Assembly (NCBI GenBank): GCA_948442365.1
Contig: CAOJRU010000018.1
Location: 1 to 36,954 of the forward strand
Length of the DNA stretch: 36,954 nt
Direction of reading: 5' to 3'
Origin: an uncultured Clostridium sp.
Lineage (GTDB): Bacteria; Bacillota; Clostridia; TANB77; CAG-508
The position numbers and the translations under genes were made by a program. Below are positions 9,036 through 18,831 of the stretch, one piece after another. Each line of letters opens with the position of its first letter. The first letter of the stretch is position 1. The notes beneath the pieces were generated by a model that saw nothing but the letters and a program-made list of their open reading frames with translations, did not search any database and was not told where the DNA came from.

Positions 9036-10196
9036 ATGGCAAGCAAAAGAGATTATTATGAAATATTAGGTGTCAATAAAAACGCAACAGACGATGAGCT
9101 AAAAAAAGCTTATCGTAAATTAGCCAAAAAATATCACCCAGACGCCAATCTAGATGACAAAGCAGGAGCAGAAGCCAAATTTAAAGAAGTAAATGAAGCC
9201 TACGAAAATTTATCTGACCCACAAAAAAGAAGAATGTATGACCAATTTGGAACAGTCGATCCACAAGGATTTGGTGGAGCTGGAGGACCTTTTGGAGGGC
9301 AAGGCGGCTATTATTCTTATAGTAGTTCTGATTTTGGAGACTTTGGAGATTTAGGAGACATCTTTTCCTCCTTCTTTGGAGGCGGATTTGGAGGCAGAGC
9401 ATCTTCAGGAAGAAGACAAACAGGACCTAAAAAAGGTGCTGATTTAAACTTAGCAATGGATATAACATTTGAACAAGCCTTTTTAGGAGTAGAAAAAGAA
9501 GTCATTATTACCAGAAATGATACTTGCGAAGTTTGTCATGGAAGCGGATCAAAGCCAGGAACCTCCAAAATGAAATGTACAACATGTAATGGTACAGGTC
9601 AGGTTACACAAGTACAAAATACGATTTTAGGACAAATGCAAACAAGAAGAACTTGTACCACTTGTCATGGAACAGGAGAAATCATCAAAGAACCATGTGA
9701 AACCTGTCATGGAAAAGGAACCATAAGAAAGCAACCAAAGATAAAAGTAAAAATTCCAGCTGGAATTGATGACAACCAAACTGTTGTCTTAAGAGGAGAA
9801 GGAGAACCAGGTGAAAAAGGTGGACCAAAAGGTGATTTATATATTACAGTTAGAATAAAAAGACACAGTATTTATACCAGAAAAGGAAATCAAGTTTTAT
9901 GCGAAGTACCAATTACCATTACACAAGCAACCTTAGGTGCTGAATTAGAAATTCCAATGGTAGATGGATCAAAAGAAAAATATAAAATACCAGAGGGTAC
10001 ACAGACAGGGACCAAATTTACAATCCGAAACAAAGGGTTCAAGTCTGTTAATTCAAGTAGCGTAGGGGATTTTGTATTTACCGTAACTGTACAAACACCA
10101 AAAAGATTATCCAAAGAACAAAGAGATTTATTGACACAATTGGCGAAAACCATGAATGAGCAACCACCAGTTAAAAAACGTGGACTATTTGGATAG
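9036..10196 (+). CDS. dnaJ: Chaperone DnaJ (Hsp40)
   Basis: Delivers substrates to DnaK and stimulates its ATPase. 386 residues: J-domain 5-70 with the HPD motif at 34-36, a Gly/Phe-rich region around 75-125, four zinc-binding CxxCxGxG motifs ([32 protein letters not shown]) between about 165 and 230, and the C-terminal peptide-binding domains. This is the full type I architecture. It follows dnaK by 23 bp with its own ribosome site (AAAGAGG) and ends the operon at a clear terminator. Confidence 0.97.
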   Translation: MASKRDYYEILGVNKNATDDELKKAYRKLAKKYHPDANLDDKAGAEAKFKEVNEAYENLSDPQKRRMYDQFGTVDPQGFGGAGGPFGGQGGYYSYSSSDFGDFGDLGDIFSSFFGGGFGGRASSGRRQTGPKKGADLNLAMDITFEQAFLGVEKEVIITRNDTCEVCHGSGSKPGTSKMKCTTCNGTGQVTQVQNTILGQMQTRRTCTTCHGTGEIIKEPCETCHGKGTIRKQPKIKVKIPAGIDDNQTVVLRGEGEPGEKGGPKGDLYITVRIKRHSIYTRKGNQVLCEVPITITQATLGAELEIPMVDGSKEKYKIPEGTQTGTKFTIRNKGFKSVNSSSVGDFVFTVTVQTPKRLSKEQRDLLTQLAKTMNEQPPVKKRGLFG

Positions 10197-10220
10197 AAAA
10201 TAACTATAAAATATGTAAAA

Positions 10221-10246
10221 AGAATACTTGAAAAGTATTCTTTTTT
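10221..10246 (+). terminator. Terminator of the hrcA-grpE-dnaK-dnaJ operon
   Basis: AGAATACTT (10221-10229), loop GAA, AAGTATTCT (10233-10241), then a run of T residues to 10246. It lies 25 bp after the dnaJ stop codon. Confidence 0.9.
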
Positions 10247-10367
10247 GGTATAAAATAGTATTGACTTGGGAAAAAAAGGTAATACTAATAGAAAGAAAAA
10301 CATTTTAAGAGGAAAGTCTAAATATTTTCAATCAGGCTTGAGCCTCAAGAAAGGAATGATTGTAAAA

Positions 10368-11552
10368 ATGAATAAAAAAACAGTAAAAGACATCGATTTA
10401 AAAAGAAAGAAAGTATTAGTTCGTTGCGACTTTAACGTACCAATGGACGAAAACCAAAACATAACAGATAACACAAGAATAGTAGCAGCATTACCAACCA
10501 TTCAATATTTATTAGAAAATGATTGTTCTATTATTTTGTGTTCTCATTTAGGAAGACCAAAAGGAGAATTCAAATCAGAATATTCATTAAAACCAGTAGC
10601 AGAAGAATTAGCAAAGTTATTAGGGAAAGAGATCATCATGGCAAAAGATATCATAGGAGAAGATGCCAAAGCAAAGGCAGAAGAATTACAAAATGGACAA
10701 ATTATGTTATTAGAAAATGTTAGATTTCACAAAGAAGAAACAGACAATAATCCAGAATTTGCAAAAGAATTAGCCAGTATGGCAGAAATTTATGTAAATG
10801 ATGCTTTTGGAGCAGCCCATAGAGCACATGCTTCAACAGCAGGAGTAGCAGAATTTTTACCAGCTGTATCTGGATTTTTAATTGAAAAAGAATTAAAATT
10901 TTTAGGAAATGCTATTTCTCATCCAGAAAGACCATTTGTAGCTATTTTGGGAGGCGCAAAAGTATCTGACAAAATAGGAGTAATCGACAGTTTGTTGGAA
11001 AAAGTTGATACATTAATAATAGGTGGAGGAATGGCATATACATTCTTTAAAGCACAAGGATATGAAGTAGGAAATTCAATTTGTGAATTAGATAAATTAG
11101 AGTTAGCCACCAATTTAATGAAAAAAGCAGAAGAAAAAGGGGTTAAATTCATGCTTCCTGTTGATACCAAAATAGGAAAAGAATTTAAGGAGGATACAGA
11201 GAGCAAAACAGTAAAATATGATGAAATTCCAGCAGATTGGGAAGGTTTTGACATAGGAGAAGAGTCGATAAAATTATTTGTAGAAGAACTAAAAAAGGCA
11301 AAAACAGTGGTGTGGAATGGACCATTAGGATTATTTGAATTTAATCAATTTGCAATAGGAACGAATGAAATAGCAAAAGCATTAGCTGGAATCGATTGTA
11401 CAACAATTATTGGTGGAGGAGATTCAGCAGCAGCTGTTAAAAAAGCAGGATTAGAAGATAAAATGACCCATATTTCAACAGGTGGAGGAGCTTCTCTAGA
11501 GTTTTTAGAGGGGAAAGCTTTGCCAGGAATTGAATGTCTTTTAAACAAATAA
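10368..11552 (+). CDS. pgk: Phosphoglycerate kinase
   Basis: Converts 1,3-bisphosphoglycerate and ADP to 3-phosphoglycerate and ATP in glycolysis. From the ATG at 10368 the protein has 394 residues, the usual length. Visible signatures are [38 protein letters not shown] and the nucleotide loop GGGDSAAAV. An in-frame ATG at 10356 adds four residues; a TTG at 10266 would add 34 unrelated residues and is rejected. The leader has two mutually exclusive small hairpins (AGGC/GCCT at 10334-10345, CTTGA/TCAAG at 10337-10349) just before the ribosome site. Head of a glycolytic gene run that lacks gap and eno. Confidence 0.96.
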   Translation: MNKKTVKDIDLKRKKVLVRCDFNVPMDENQNITDNTRIVAALPTIQYLLENDCSIILCSHLGRPKGEFKSEYSLKPVAEELAKLLGKEIIMAKDIIGEDAKAKAEELQNGQIMLLENVRFHKEETDNNPEFAKELASMAEIYVNDAFGAAHRAHASTAGVAEFLPAVSGFLIEKELKFLGNAISHPERPFVAILGGAKVSDKIGVIDSLLEKVDTLIIGGGMAYTFFKAQGYEVGNSICELDKLELATNLMKKAEEKGVKFMLPVDTKIGKEFKEDTESKTVKYDEIPADWEGFDIGEESIKLFVEELKKAKTVVWNGPLGLFEFNQFAIGTNEIAKALAGIDCTTIIGGGDSAAAVKKAGLEDKMTHISTGGGASLEFLEGKALPGIECLLNK

Positions 11553-11668
11553 AATCAGTATTTTGTACATTTTGGCTAATACGGTAACAGCAAAAGGTTG
11601 ACAGTATTAGCAAAAATGCAAATATACTAAATTAAGTTGTCTATAATACAAAGATAGGATGTAAAAAT

Positions 11669-12316
11669 GTGAATCAATTTAAAGAAAAATTAAAAGAACC
11701 AAAAAAAGAAGAAAGAAGTTTTTATAAAACATATAGAAAAGGAAAAGGCGGTAAGAAAACTTATATAGGAAGCATTCCACCAGAATTAGAATTAAAATCC
11801 AATTGCTGTTTAGCCACAGTTTCGTGTTTTGTCTTAAATGAAAAAGGAGAAATCTTAGTAGAAGAAAGAACAAGGAACAAAAAGATTGATCCAGGTAGTC
11901 CAGATATTGTTTCTGGACATGTGGATAATAACGAAACAGCAACGCAAGCAATGATTCGAGAGTATGTGGAAGAACTACACAATGGAAGTAAAGAAGAACA
12001 AGAGAAAGCAAGAAACGAAGCCATTGGAAACTTAAAGAAATTAGAAGAATTATATCTAGTTTGTAATGAAAGAGCCTATTTTATTCAATTTTATATGATG
12101 TTAACTAAATTAGAAACACTTACCATACAAAAGGAAGAAGTAAAAAGTGTAAGATGGGTTCCAATGGAAGAATTATTTGAAATGATAAGACAAGGAAAAA
12201 CAGGTATTGTATATGATGAAAACCTTGAAAAAATATTCCAAGAAGTAAGAAATTTTTACCAAGAGATAGTAAAAGGAAATGAGGGAAAACATGGAACTAT
12301 TGGATGTTTTAGATGA
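11669..12316 (+). CDS. Nudix hydrolase, degenerate Nudix box
   Basis: A 215-residue Nudix-fold protein reading from GTG (the ATG two bases earlier is out of frame and stops at once). The Nudix box is GHVDNNE-x7-REYVEEL, with the G-x5-E and RE-x2-EE catalytic core intact but the final Gly replaced (LHN). The N-terminal ERSFYKTYRKGKGGKKTY and the long insert after the box set it apart from small MutT proteins; the fold looks closer to the IPP-isomerase/YfcD-like branch. The substrate is unknown. TATAAT at 11642-11647 is a possible -10. Its 3' end overlaps the next Nudix gene by 26 bp, so the two are coupled. Confidence 0.82.
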   Translation: MNQFKEKLKEPKKEERSFYKTYRKGKGGKKTYIGSIPPELELKSNCCLATVSCFVLNEKGEILVEERTRNKKIDPGSPDIVSGHVDNNETATQAMIREYVEELHNGSKEEQEKARNEAIGNLKKLEELYLVCNERAYFIQFYMMLTKLETLTIQKEEVKSVRWVPMEELFEMIRQGKTGIVYDENLEKIFQEVRNFYQEIVKGNEGKHGTIGCFR

Positions 12317-12830
12317 AGACGGAAAGGTAACAGGAAAAACGGAAGATAAGGATATTATACATGCAAAAGGTTTATGGCATAAAGAGGTAGAGGTTTGGAT
12401 AGTAAACCAAGAAGGGAAAATTTTAATACAAAAAAGAGCAGAAATAAAAAAACAAGCACCCAATAAATATTCAATAACAGCAGGGCATGTAGAAAGTGGA
12501 GAAAATGTTGAAGATGCTATGGTAAGAGAAATAAAAGAAGAAATAGGCATGAAATGTAAAAAAGAGGACTTAAAATTAATATTAATAGCGAAACATCAAT
12601 CCTATAGAGGTGACAATAATGCCTTTCGTTATGGATATTTTTTAAAAACAGATAAGAAAATTTCAGATTTTATAAGACAGGAAAAAGAAGTAAGTGAATT
12701 AAAATATATTACCATTGAAGAATTAAAAGAAGTGGTAGAAAAACAAGATAGCAATTATTTATTTGGAAAATGGGAGTATATTGAAGAGGTTATTGAGTAT
12801 TTAGAAGAAAAAATTTTAGAAAGAAGGTAA
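12291..12830 (+). CDS. Nudix hydrolase, IPP-isomerase/YfcD-like
   Basis: A 179-residue Nudix protein with a fully consensus box: [20 protein letters not shown] followed by IG (residues about 65-86). The N-terminus [15 protein letters not shown] and the [13 protein letters not shown] segment are typical of the IDI/YfcD-like Nudix branch. An in-frame upstream start at 12279 is rejected: the ATG at 12291 has GAGGGA just before it. It overlaps the preceding Nudix gene by 26 bp and ends 5 bp before tpiA, so it is embedded in the glycolytic run. Substrate unknown; a true isopentenyl diphosphate isomerase role is possible but unproven. Confidence 0.85.
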   Translation: MELLDVLDEDGKVTGKTEDKDIIHAKGLWHKEVEVWIVNQEGKILIQKRAEIKKQAPNKYSITAGHVESGENVEDAMVREIKEEIGMKCKKEDLKLILIAKHQSYRGDNNAFRYGYFLKTDKKISDFIRQEKEVSELKYITIEELKEVVEKQDSNYLFGKWEYIEEVIEYLEEKILERR

Positions 12831-12835
12831 GTATT

Positions 12836-13588
12836 ATGAGAAAAAAAGTAATCGCAGGAAACTGGAAAATGAACATGTTACCAAACGAAGCTATAAGTTT
12901 TATTGAGGAATTAACACCATTAGTAAAAGACACGCAAAACGAAGTTGTTTTATGTGTGCCATACACAGATTTATTTTATGCGTTATTAACGGCACAAAAT
13001 ACCAACATAAAAATTGGAGCACAAAATATGCATTTTGAAGAAAGTGGAGCATACACAGGAGAAGTATCTGGAAAAATGTTAAAAGCTATCAATGTAGAAT
13101 ATGTGATCATAGGACATTCAGAAAGAAGACAATATTTTAACGAAACAGATGAGACAGTGAACAAAAAAATCAAAGCAGCATTTCAAAATGAATTAAAACC
13201 GATTGTATGTGTAGGAGAAACATTAGAACAAAGAGAAGAGGGAAAGACAGAAGAAATTATTACCAAACAAACAGAATTAGCATTGGAAGGTCTAACAGAG
13301 GAACAAATACAAAATACAATCATAGCCTATGAACCGATATGGGCAATTGGAACAGGAAAAACAGCAACCAAAGAAGATGCCAATAATAGTATTCAAGCAA
13401 TCAGAAATAAAATTGCTCAAATCTATGGACAAACGGTAGCAGATAGGGTTATAATACAATATGGTGGAAGTGTAAAAAGCACAAATGCCAAAGAATTATT
13501 TGAAATGTCTGATATAGATGGTGGCCTAGTAGGAGGAGCAAGTCTTAAGGCAGAAGAATTTAGTAAGATTGTAAATTTTGAAAAATAA
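12836..13588 (+). CDS. tpiA: Triosephosphate isomerase
   Basis: Interconverts dihydroxyacetone phosphate and glyceraldehyde 3-phosphate. The 250-residue TIM barrel shows AGNWKMN with N9 and the catalytic K11, IGHSERR with H93, and [11 protein letters not shown] with the catalytic base E165, then YGGSVK and the phosphate loop GGLVGGASL. Length is normal. It starts 5 bp after the second Nudix gene; the ribosome site GAAAGAAGG overlaps that gene's end, so translation is coupled. Confidence 0.97.
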   Translation: MRKKVIAGNWKMNMLPNEAISFIEELTPLVKDTQNEVVLCVPYTDLFYALLTAQNTNIKIGAQNMHFEESGAYTGEVSGKMLKAINVEYVIIGHSERRQYFNETDETVNKKIKAAFQNELKPIVCVGETLEQREEGKTEEIITKQTELALEGLTEEQIQNTIIAYEPIWAIGTGKTATKEDANNSIQAIRNKIAQIYGQTVADRVIIQYGGSVKSTNAKELFEMSDIDGGLVGGASLKAEEFSKIVNFEK

Positions 13589-13589
13589 G

Positions 13590-13624
13590 AAGTTGCCAAA
13601 AACTGGAACCAATGGCAACTTTTA
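13590..13624 (+). terminator. Weak terminator-like hairpin between tpiA and gpmI
   Basis: AAGTTGCCA (13590-13598) pairs with TGGCAACTT (13613-13621); the T run is only five (13620-13624, partly in the stem). It may attenuate or be an RNA processing site rather than a full stop, since gpmI follows with no obvious promoter. Confidence 0.5.
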
Positions 13625-13642
13625 AGAAAAGGTGATAGAATT

Positions 13643-15184
13643 ATGAAAAACAAATTAACAATGCTAATGATATTAGATGGTTTTGGGGATAATCCAAATA
13701 ACGATGGAAATGCCATTAAACTAGCTAAAACACCTAATATCGATAAACTAATGAAAAAGTATCAAAATACAGAAATCCACACCAGTGGTCTAGCAGTAGG
13801 ATTACCAGAAGGACAAATGGGAAATTCAGAAGTAGGCCATACTAACATTGGAGCGGGAAGAATCGTCTATCAAGAATTAACGAGAATCACGAAATCAATT
13901 GAAGATGGAGACTTTTTTACCAATCCAGAATTTATAGCAGCCATAGAAAATTGTAAAAAATACAATTCTAAATTGCATATTTTAGGATTGGTGTCAGATG
14001 GAGGAGTACATAGTCACAATCGTCATTTATATGGATTGTTAGAAATGGCCAAAAGAAGAGATTTTGAAAATGTATATGTACATTGTTTCTTAGATGGAAG
14101 AGATACACCACCTGCATCAGCAGAAGGATATATTTTAAAATTACAAGAAAAAATGGAAGAAAAGCAAATTGGAAAAATTGCTAGTATATCTGGAAGATTC
14201 TATGCAATGGATCGAGATAAAAGATGGGAAAGAGTGCAAAAATGTTATGATGCTTTAGTAAAAGGAGAAGGAAACAAAGCAGGTAGTAGCATAAAAGCAA
14301 TTGAAGATTCCTACCAAAAAGAAGTATTTGATGAATTTGTAGAGCCAACTTTAATTTGTAATGGAGAAGAACCAATTGCAACCATTGGAAAAAATGATTC
14401 TGTTATCTTCTTTAACTTTAGACCAGATAGAGCAAGAGAAATTACAAGAGCATTAGTGGATCCAAATTTTGATGGATTTGAAAATAAAAAAGATTTAGAC
14501 TTATATTATGTATGTTTTACGAATTATGATGAATCTATGCCAAATGTGCATATAGCCTTCAAAAAAGAACCATTACAAAATACTTTTGGAGAATATACGA
14601 GTAAAAAAGGTTATACACAATTACGTATAGCTGAAACAGAAAAATATGCTCATGTAACCTTTTTCTTTAATGGAGGAGAAGAAAAACAATATGAAGGGGA
14701 AGACAGAATTTTAGTACCATCTCCAAAAGTAGAAACCTATGACCAAAAGCCAGAAATGAGTGCTTATGAAGTAACTGACAAAGTATTGGAAGCCATTGAA
14801 AAGGATAAATATGATTGTATCATATTAAACTATGCCAATACTGATATGGTAGGACATACAGGAAGTTTAGAAGCGGCTAGAAAAGCGGTCGAAGCAGTAG
14901 ATGAATGTGTAGGAAAAGTAGTTGAGTTAGTAGAAAAGAAACAAGGAAATTTACTCATTACAGCCGATCATGGGAATGCAGAACAAATGATAGATTACAG
15001 TACAGGTGAACCACATACAGCACATACTACCAATCCAGTACCACTAATTTTAGTAACAGCAGATGAAAATTTGAAATTAAAAACAGGAGGAAAATTAGCA
15101 GATTTAGCACCAACTATGCTTGATTTAATGAATCTTGAAAAGCCAGAAGAAATGACAGGAGAGAGTTTATTAGATAAGGAATAA
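13643..15184 (+). CDS. gpmI: 2,3-bisphosphoglycerate-independent phosphoglycerate mutase
   Basis: Converts 3-phosphoglycerate to 2-phosphoglycerate using two metal ions and a phosphoserine. 513 residues, normal length. LMILDGFG carries metal ligand D12; GNSEVGH contains the nucleophile S62; [28 protein letters not shown] and NFRPDRARE form the substrate-binding domain; [10 protein letters not shown] and ADHGNAEQM are the C-terminal metal-binding motifs. The start codon is an ATG preceded by AAAGGTG. It continues the pgk-tpiA run and lies 7 bp before a yezG-like gene. Confidence 0.97.
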   Translation: MKNKLTMLMILDGFGDNPNNDGNAIKLAKTPNIDKLMKKYQNTEIHTSGLAVGLPEGQMGNSEVGHTNIGAGRIVYQELTRITKSIEDGDFFTNPEFIAAIENCKKYNSKLHILGLVSDGGVHSHNRHLYGLLEMAKRRDFENVYVHCFLDGRDTPPASAEGYILKLQEKMEEKQIGKIASISGRFYAMDRDKRWERVQKCYDALVKGEGNKAGSSIKAIEDSYQKEVFDEFVEPTLICNGEEPIATIGKNDSVIFFNFRPDRAREITRALVDPNFDGFENKKDLDLYYVCFTNYDESMPNVHIAFKKEPLQNTFGEYTSKKGYTQLRIAETEKYAHVTFFFNGGEEKQYEGEDRILVPSPKVETYDQKPEMSAYEVTDKVLEAIEKDKYDCIILNYANTDMVGHTGSLEAARKAVEAVDECVGKVVELVEKKQGNLLITADHGNAEQMIDYSTGEPHTAHTTNPVPLILVTADENLKLKTGGKLADLAPTMLDLMNLEKPEEMTGESLLDKE

Positions 15185-15191
15185 AAGGGAT

Positions 15192-15887
15192 ATGTTAAAC
15201 CATACGAAGAAAATAAAAGAAATATATGAAGATATACAAAGAAAATTATTTTATATGATACCAGAAAAATGGGATAAATTATATTTGTATAGTTCTATTT
15301 TAGATGAACCAGACAGAGAAGGAAAAATGGGGGAACTGTTTTTCTATTATATCCCAAAAGGTATTTTAAAAAAGAAGGCAGTTAATGTCTATGAAATACC
15401 AGCTAAATTTAATTTAGACGAAGCTCAATATTTAAAATTGGTACAAATATTATATGGTAAAATCAAAGAATTAAGACAAGAATTTTGCAAATCAGAAAGA
15501 AGAGATATTTGGACCAATATAACGATGTCAATACAAAGTCTAAAATTTAGAGTTGAATATGATTATACGGATTTAAATAATAGCGATTTTTCAAGTTATG
15601 AAAGACACGTTATATGGCGATATAAAGTATTAGGTATTGGAGAAGAACAAGTAAGTAAAGAAGATAAAGAAATTATAAAAAGATATTTACTAGGAGCTAG
15701 AACATTAGCTAGAAAAGAACATTATGATGCTGGCATTTATATTCGAGATATAGAGAATAGGATCGCTTATAGTAATGAAAATGTAAGTACACAAGATGTA
15801 GAGCAGGTAGTAGAAACTACGGAGAAAAAACGTAAGAATCAACTTTTATTATCAAAAGAAGAAATTGAAAAAATGAAAAAACAATAG
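15192..15887 (+). CDS. YezG (DUF600) family immunity-like protein
   Basis: 231 residues. The first 150 match the YezG/DUF600 family as I know it: IPEKWDKLYLYSSILD, ELFFYYIP, NVYEIPAKFNLDE, DIWTNITMSIQSLKFRVEYDYTDL, SSYERHVIWRYKVLGI. In Bacillus YezG is the antitoxin of the LXG toxin YeeF. The C-terminal 75 residues are an additional charged, helical extension not needed for the family call. No LXG or other toxin gene is nearby; instead it follows gpmI by 7 bp with its own ribosome site. It may be an orphan immunity gene or have taken on another role. Confidence 0.78.
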   Translation: MLNHTKKIKEIYEDIQRKLFYMIPEKWDKLYLYSSILDEPDREGKMGELFFYYIPKGILKKKAVNVYEIPAKFNLDEAQYLKLVQILYGKIKELRQEFCKSERRDIWTNITMSIQSLKFRVEYDYTDLNNSDFSSYERHVIWRYKVLGIGEEQVSKEDKEIIKRYLLGARTLARKEHYDAGIYIRDIENRIAYSNENVSTQDVEQVVETTEKKRKNQLLLSKEEIEKMKKQ

Positions 15888-16003
15888 TGTTATTAACTTT
15901 TATATATGTTTTATATTTCTATTTTTGTCATATATGAAATAAATAGAAATAAAATGTGTATAAAGCCATAATATAAAATGGAGAAATGAAAGGAGCAATT
16001 AAA

Positions 16004-16696
16004 ATGATGTATTCAAAAGAATTAGAAGGAATGTGTCCAGTAGCAAAAGGAGTGAATCATGGACCAGCACCAATTCCAGAAGAAGGAAAATGGGTAAAAG
16101 CAAAAGAAATAAAAGATATTTCAGGATTAACACATGGTATTGGATGGTGTGCACCTCAACAAGGAGCTTGTAAATTAACTTTAAATGTAAAAGAAGGAAT
16201 TATCCAAGAAGCATTAATTGAAACAATTGGATGTTCAGGAATGACGCATTCAGCTGCTATGGCAGGAGAAATTTTAACAGGAAAAACATTGTTAGAAGCA
16301 TTAAATACAGACTTAGTATGTGATGCTATTAATACGGCCATGAGAGAATTATTCCTACAAATCGTGTATGGTAGAACACAAACTGCCTTCTCAGAGGGAG
16401 GACTTCCAGTAGGAGCAGGACTTGAAGATTTAGGAAAAGGACATACAAGCCAAGTGGGAACCATTTATTCAAGTTCATTAAAGGGACCTAGATACTTAAA
16501 TTTAGCAGAAGGATACATAGTTGAAATTGGGTTAGATAAAAATGACCAAATTATTGGTTATAAATATGTTCATTTAGGAAAAATGATGGATAATATAAAA
16601 GCTGGAATGGAAGCAACAGCAGCCATTGAAAAGGCTTCTGGTACTTATGGAAGATTTGATGAGGCAGTGAAAAAGATAGATCCAAGAGAAAAATAA
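16004..16696 (+). CDS. IscU/NifU-like iron-sulfur scaffold family protein (GGGtGRT partner)
   Basis: The start is taken at the ATG of 16004, eight bases after AAAGGAG; an upstream in-frame ATG at 15986 overlaps that ribosome site. The 230-residue protein resembles IscU/NifU-type scaffolds in its centre: GGxx-like loop GWCAPQQGAC (C49, C56), IGCSGMTHSAAMAGEILTG (C77) and TDLVCDAI (C106). These cysteines fit the cluster-ligand pattern loosely. It is longer than classic IscU, with extra N- and C-terminal segments. The adjacent GGGtGRT gene is its usual partner in anaerobes, where both are conserved but of unknown role. No cysteine desulfurase is present nearby. Confidence 0.82.
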   Translation: MMYSKELEGMCPVAKGVNHGPAPIPEEGKWVKAKEIKDISGLTHGIGWCAPQQGACKLTLNVKEGIIQEALIETIGCSGMTHSAAMAGEILTGKTLLEALNTDLVCDAINTAMRELFLQIVYGRTQTAFSEGGLPVGAGLEDLGKGHTSQVGTIYSSSLKGPRYLNLAEGYIVEIGLDKNDQIIGYKYVHLGKMMDNIKAGMEATAAIEKASGTYGRFDEAVKKIDPREK

Positions 16697-16754
16697 TTAA
16701 AATTTTACAGAGAACTTTATAAAAAAATTTGATAATAAATAAGGAGGAATAAAA

Positions 16755-17756
16755 ATGGCAGTAACATTTGAAAGTTATGAAAGAAGAATTGATCAAATCA
16801 AACCAGTAATGGAGAAATACGGAATCAAAGATTTTGAAAATGCTTTAGAAATATGTAAAGAAAAGGGATTTAATCCATATGAAATAGTAAAAGGAGTACA
16901 ACCAATATGTTTTGAAAATGCAGCATGGGCCTATACTTTAGGTGCAGCCATTGCCATTAAAAAAGGATGTACTAAAGCTGCTGATGCAGCAAAAGCAATT
17001 GGGGAAGGATTACAAGCATTCTGTATTCCAGGATCTGTTGCTGATGATAGAAAAGTTGGATTAGGACATGGAAACTTAGCATCTATGTTATTATCAGAAG
17101 ATACCAAATGTTTTGCTTTCTTAGCAGGACATGAATCTTTTGCTGCTGCAGAAGGAGCAATTGGAATTGCAAAATCAGCAAACAAAGTTAGGAAAGAACC
17201 ATTAAGAGTTATCTTAAATGGACTTGGAAAAGATGCAGCACAAGTGATATCAAGAATTAATGGATTTACCTATGTAAAAACAGATTTTGATTTCTTTACA
17301 GGAAAAGTAAAAGTGGTAGAGGAAATTGCCTACTCAGATGGAGAAAGAAGTAAAGTTAGATGTTATGGTGCAAACGATGTTAGAGAGGGTGTAGCTATCA
17401 TGTGGATGGAAGATGTTGACGTATCTATCACAGGAAATTCAACTAACCCAACAAGATTCCAACATCCAGTAGCAGGTACCTATAAAAAAGAAAGATTAGC
17501 AGAAAATAGAAAATACTTCTCAGTTGCTTCTGGTGGAGGAACAGGAAGAACACTTCATCCAGACAACATGGCTGCTGGACCAGCTTCTTATGGAATGACA
17601 GATACAATGGGAAGAATGCATTCAGATGCCCAATTTGCAGGTTCATCTTCTGTACCAGCACACGTAGAAATGATGGGATTAATTGGAATGGGGAATAACC
17701 CAATGGTAGGTGCTTCCGTAGCGGTAGCAGTTGCCGTAGAAGAGGCTATGAAATAA
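16755..17756 (+). CDS. GGGtGRT protein
   Basis: A 333-residue protein that contains the name-giving motif: SVASGGGTGRTLHPDNMAAG (residues about 256-275). Other conserved-looking blocks are FENAAWAYTLGAAIAIKKG, GLGHGNLASMLLSED, FLAGHESFAAAEGAIG and a glycine/alanine-rich end, GMGNNPMVGASVAVAVAVEE. It is soluble and shows no known catalytic signature. Strong ribosome site AAGGAGGA. It follows the IscU-like gene by 58 bp and a terminator closes the pair. The pairing is known across anaerobic bacteria; the biochemical function is not established to my knowledge. Confidence 0.9.
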   Translation: MAVTFESYERRIDQIKPVMEKYGIKDFENALEICKEKGFNPYEIVKGVQPICFENAAWAYTLGAAIAIKKGCTKAADAAKAIGEGLQAFCIPGSVADDRKVGLGHGNLASMLLSEDTKCFAFLAGHESFAAAEGAIGIAKSANKVRKEPLRVILNGLGKDAAQVISRINGFTYVKTDFDFFTGKVKVVEEIAYSDGERSKVRCYGANDVREGVAIMWMEDVDVSITGNSTNPTRFQHPVAGTYKKERLAENRKYFSVASGGGTGRTLHPDNMAAGPASYGMTDTMGRMHSDAQFAGSSSVPAHVEMMGLIGMGNNPMVGASVAVAVAVEEAMK

Positions 17757-17802
17757 TCATAATTTTAAAAATGTAAAAATTATAATGAAAATAGTAAAAT
17801 TT

Positions 17803-17860
17803 AAAAGAGCTTGAAAAGAACAATATACTTTTTGTTTATCGTTCAAGAAGCTCTTTTTTG
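17803..17860 (+). terminator. Terminator of the scaffold-GGGtGRT pair
   Basis: AAAAGAGCTT (17803-17812) pairs with AAGCTCTTTT (17848-17857); an inner GAAC (17818-17821)/GTTC (17841-17844) stem extends it. A run of six T residues ends at 17859. Confidence 0.85.
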
Positions 17861-17895
17861 TGTGCATTTGTTTACTATTCTTTTATGTCTATTTA

Positions 17896-17924
17896 TTGTA
17901 ATATCGACAAAGTTATGATATGAT
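17896..17924 (+). promoter_or_regulatory. Promoter of the permease-VOC-phosphatase-alr cluster
   Basis: TTGTAA (17896-17901), 17-bp spacer, TATGAT (17919-17924), 40 bp upstream of the permease start codon. Confidence 0.6.
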
Positions 17925-17963
17925 AGCAAAAAATGATTTAAGTATAAAGAGAGGAAAATAATA

Positions 17964-18821
17964 ATGATAATATTAAATAATTGGTTATTATATGTAATTT
18001 TGTATTTAGTGTTAGCTACCGCCTTTACACAATTTTATAAAGTAGCTACTAAAACTATGAAGAAAACAGGAGCATTAACAGTATTACTACAATTAACAGC
18101 AGGATTAACAGCATTACTTTTATGTCCGTTTTTTGAATTCAAGTTTTCAACCAATATTAGTGTATACATTATGCTTGGAATAGCCATTATATTTTATACA
18201 ATTTCAGATAGAATGAATACAACTGTAAGAAGTGGAATAGAAGCATCTACATTTAGTATACTAAAACAATTATCTACCACTTTTATGATATTTGCAGGAT
18301 TACTCTTTTTTAAAGAGGAATTTGTTTTAATAAAGTTTATAGGTGCTATGCTGATCATATTTAGCAATATTTTTATTTTTTATGAAAAAGGAAAGTTTAG
18401 ATTTAATAAATATATTCTTTTAGGTATAATATCAAATATATCCTATACAGTAGCTTTATTTTTAGATGTGAATATTTCAGATAATTTTAATTTACCCATT
18501 TATGTAGCAAGTACATTGATCCTACCAGCTTTAATACTTATGATTTTTGAAAGAATTAAGCCATCTGAAATAAGAAATGAATTGATAGATGGAAATAAGA
18601 AAGCAATAGCAATTACAGCATTTTGTTGGGGAATTATGATAATAAGCCAACTAAGAGCCTACCAATTACAAAATGTAACAATTGTTGCACCATTATGTGC
18701 TTTAACAGTCATACTAAACGTAATAGTAGGATATCTATTCTTAAAGGAAAAAGAAAATTTACTAAAAAAAATTATAGCAGCTATTTTAATTATAATTAGT
18801 ATTATATTAATCAAAATATAG
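17964..18821 (+). CDS. EamA/DMT-family membrane transporter
   Basis: A 285-residue integral membrane protein with about ten hydrophobic helices in two halves, the drug/metabolite transporter layout. The first half ends with ISDRMNTTVRSGIEASTFSILKQLSTTFMIFAGLLFFKEE (shown here as the helix 3-4 region, near residues 79-118) and the second half repeats it as RAYQLQNVTIVAPLCALTVI and YLFLKEKE. The -KEE/-KEK pattern after helices 4 and 9 is typical of EamA. Substrate cannot be inferred. It heads a cluster whose genes are 10-30 bp apart. Confidence 0.82.
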   Translation: MIILNNWLLYVILYLVLATAFTQFYKVATKTMKKTGALTVLLQLTAGLTALLLCPFFEFKFSTNISVYIMLGIAIIFYTISDRMNTTVRSGIEASTFSILKQLSTTFMIFAGLLFFKEEFVLIKFIGAMLIIFSNIFIFYEKGKFRFNKYILLGIISNISYTVALFLDVNISDNFNLPIYVASTLILPALILMIFERIKPSEIRNELIDGNKKAIAITAFCWGIMIISQLRAYQLQNVTIVAPLCALTVILNVIVGYLFLKEKENLLKKIIAAILIIISIILIKI

Positions 18822-18831
18822 GAGGAAAACG

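Noticed and set aside
9181..9505. Reverse-strand ORFs within dnaJ and other long antisense frames over dnaK, pgk, clpC and dxs
   Set aside because: They mirror strong forward genes, lack ribosome sites and have low-complexity Leu/Phe/Ser-rich products typical of antisense reading in AT-rich genes.
10266..10367. 34-residue extension of Pgk from a TTG at 10266
   Set aside because: The added residues are unlike any Pgk, and the ATG at 10368 gives the normal 394-residue length.
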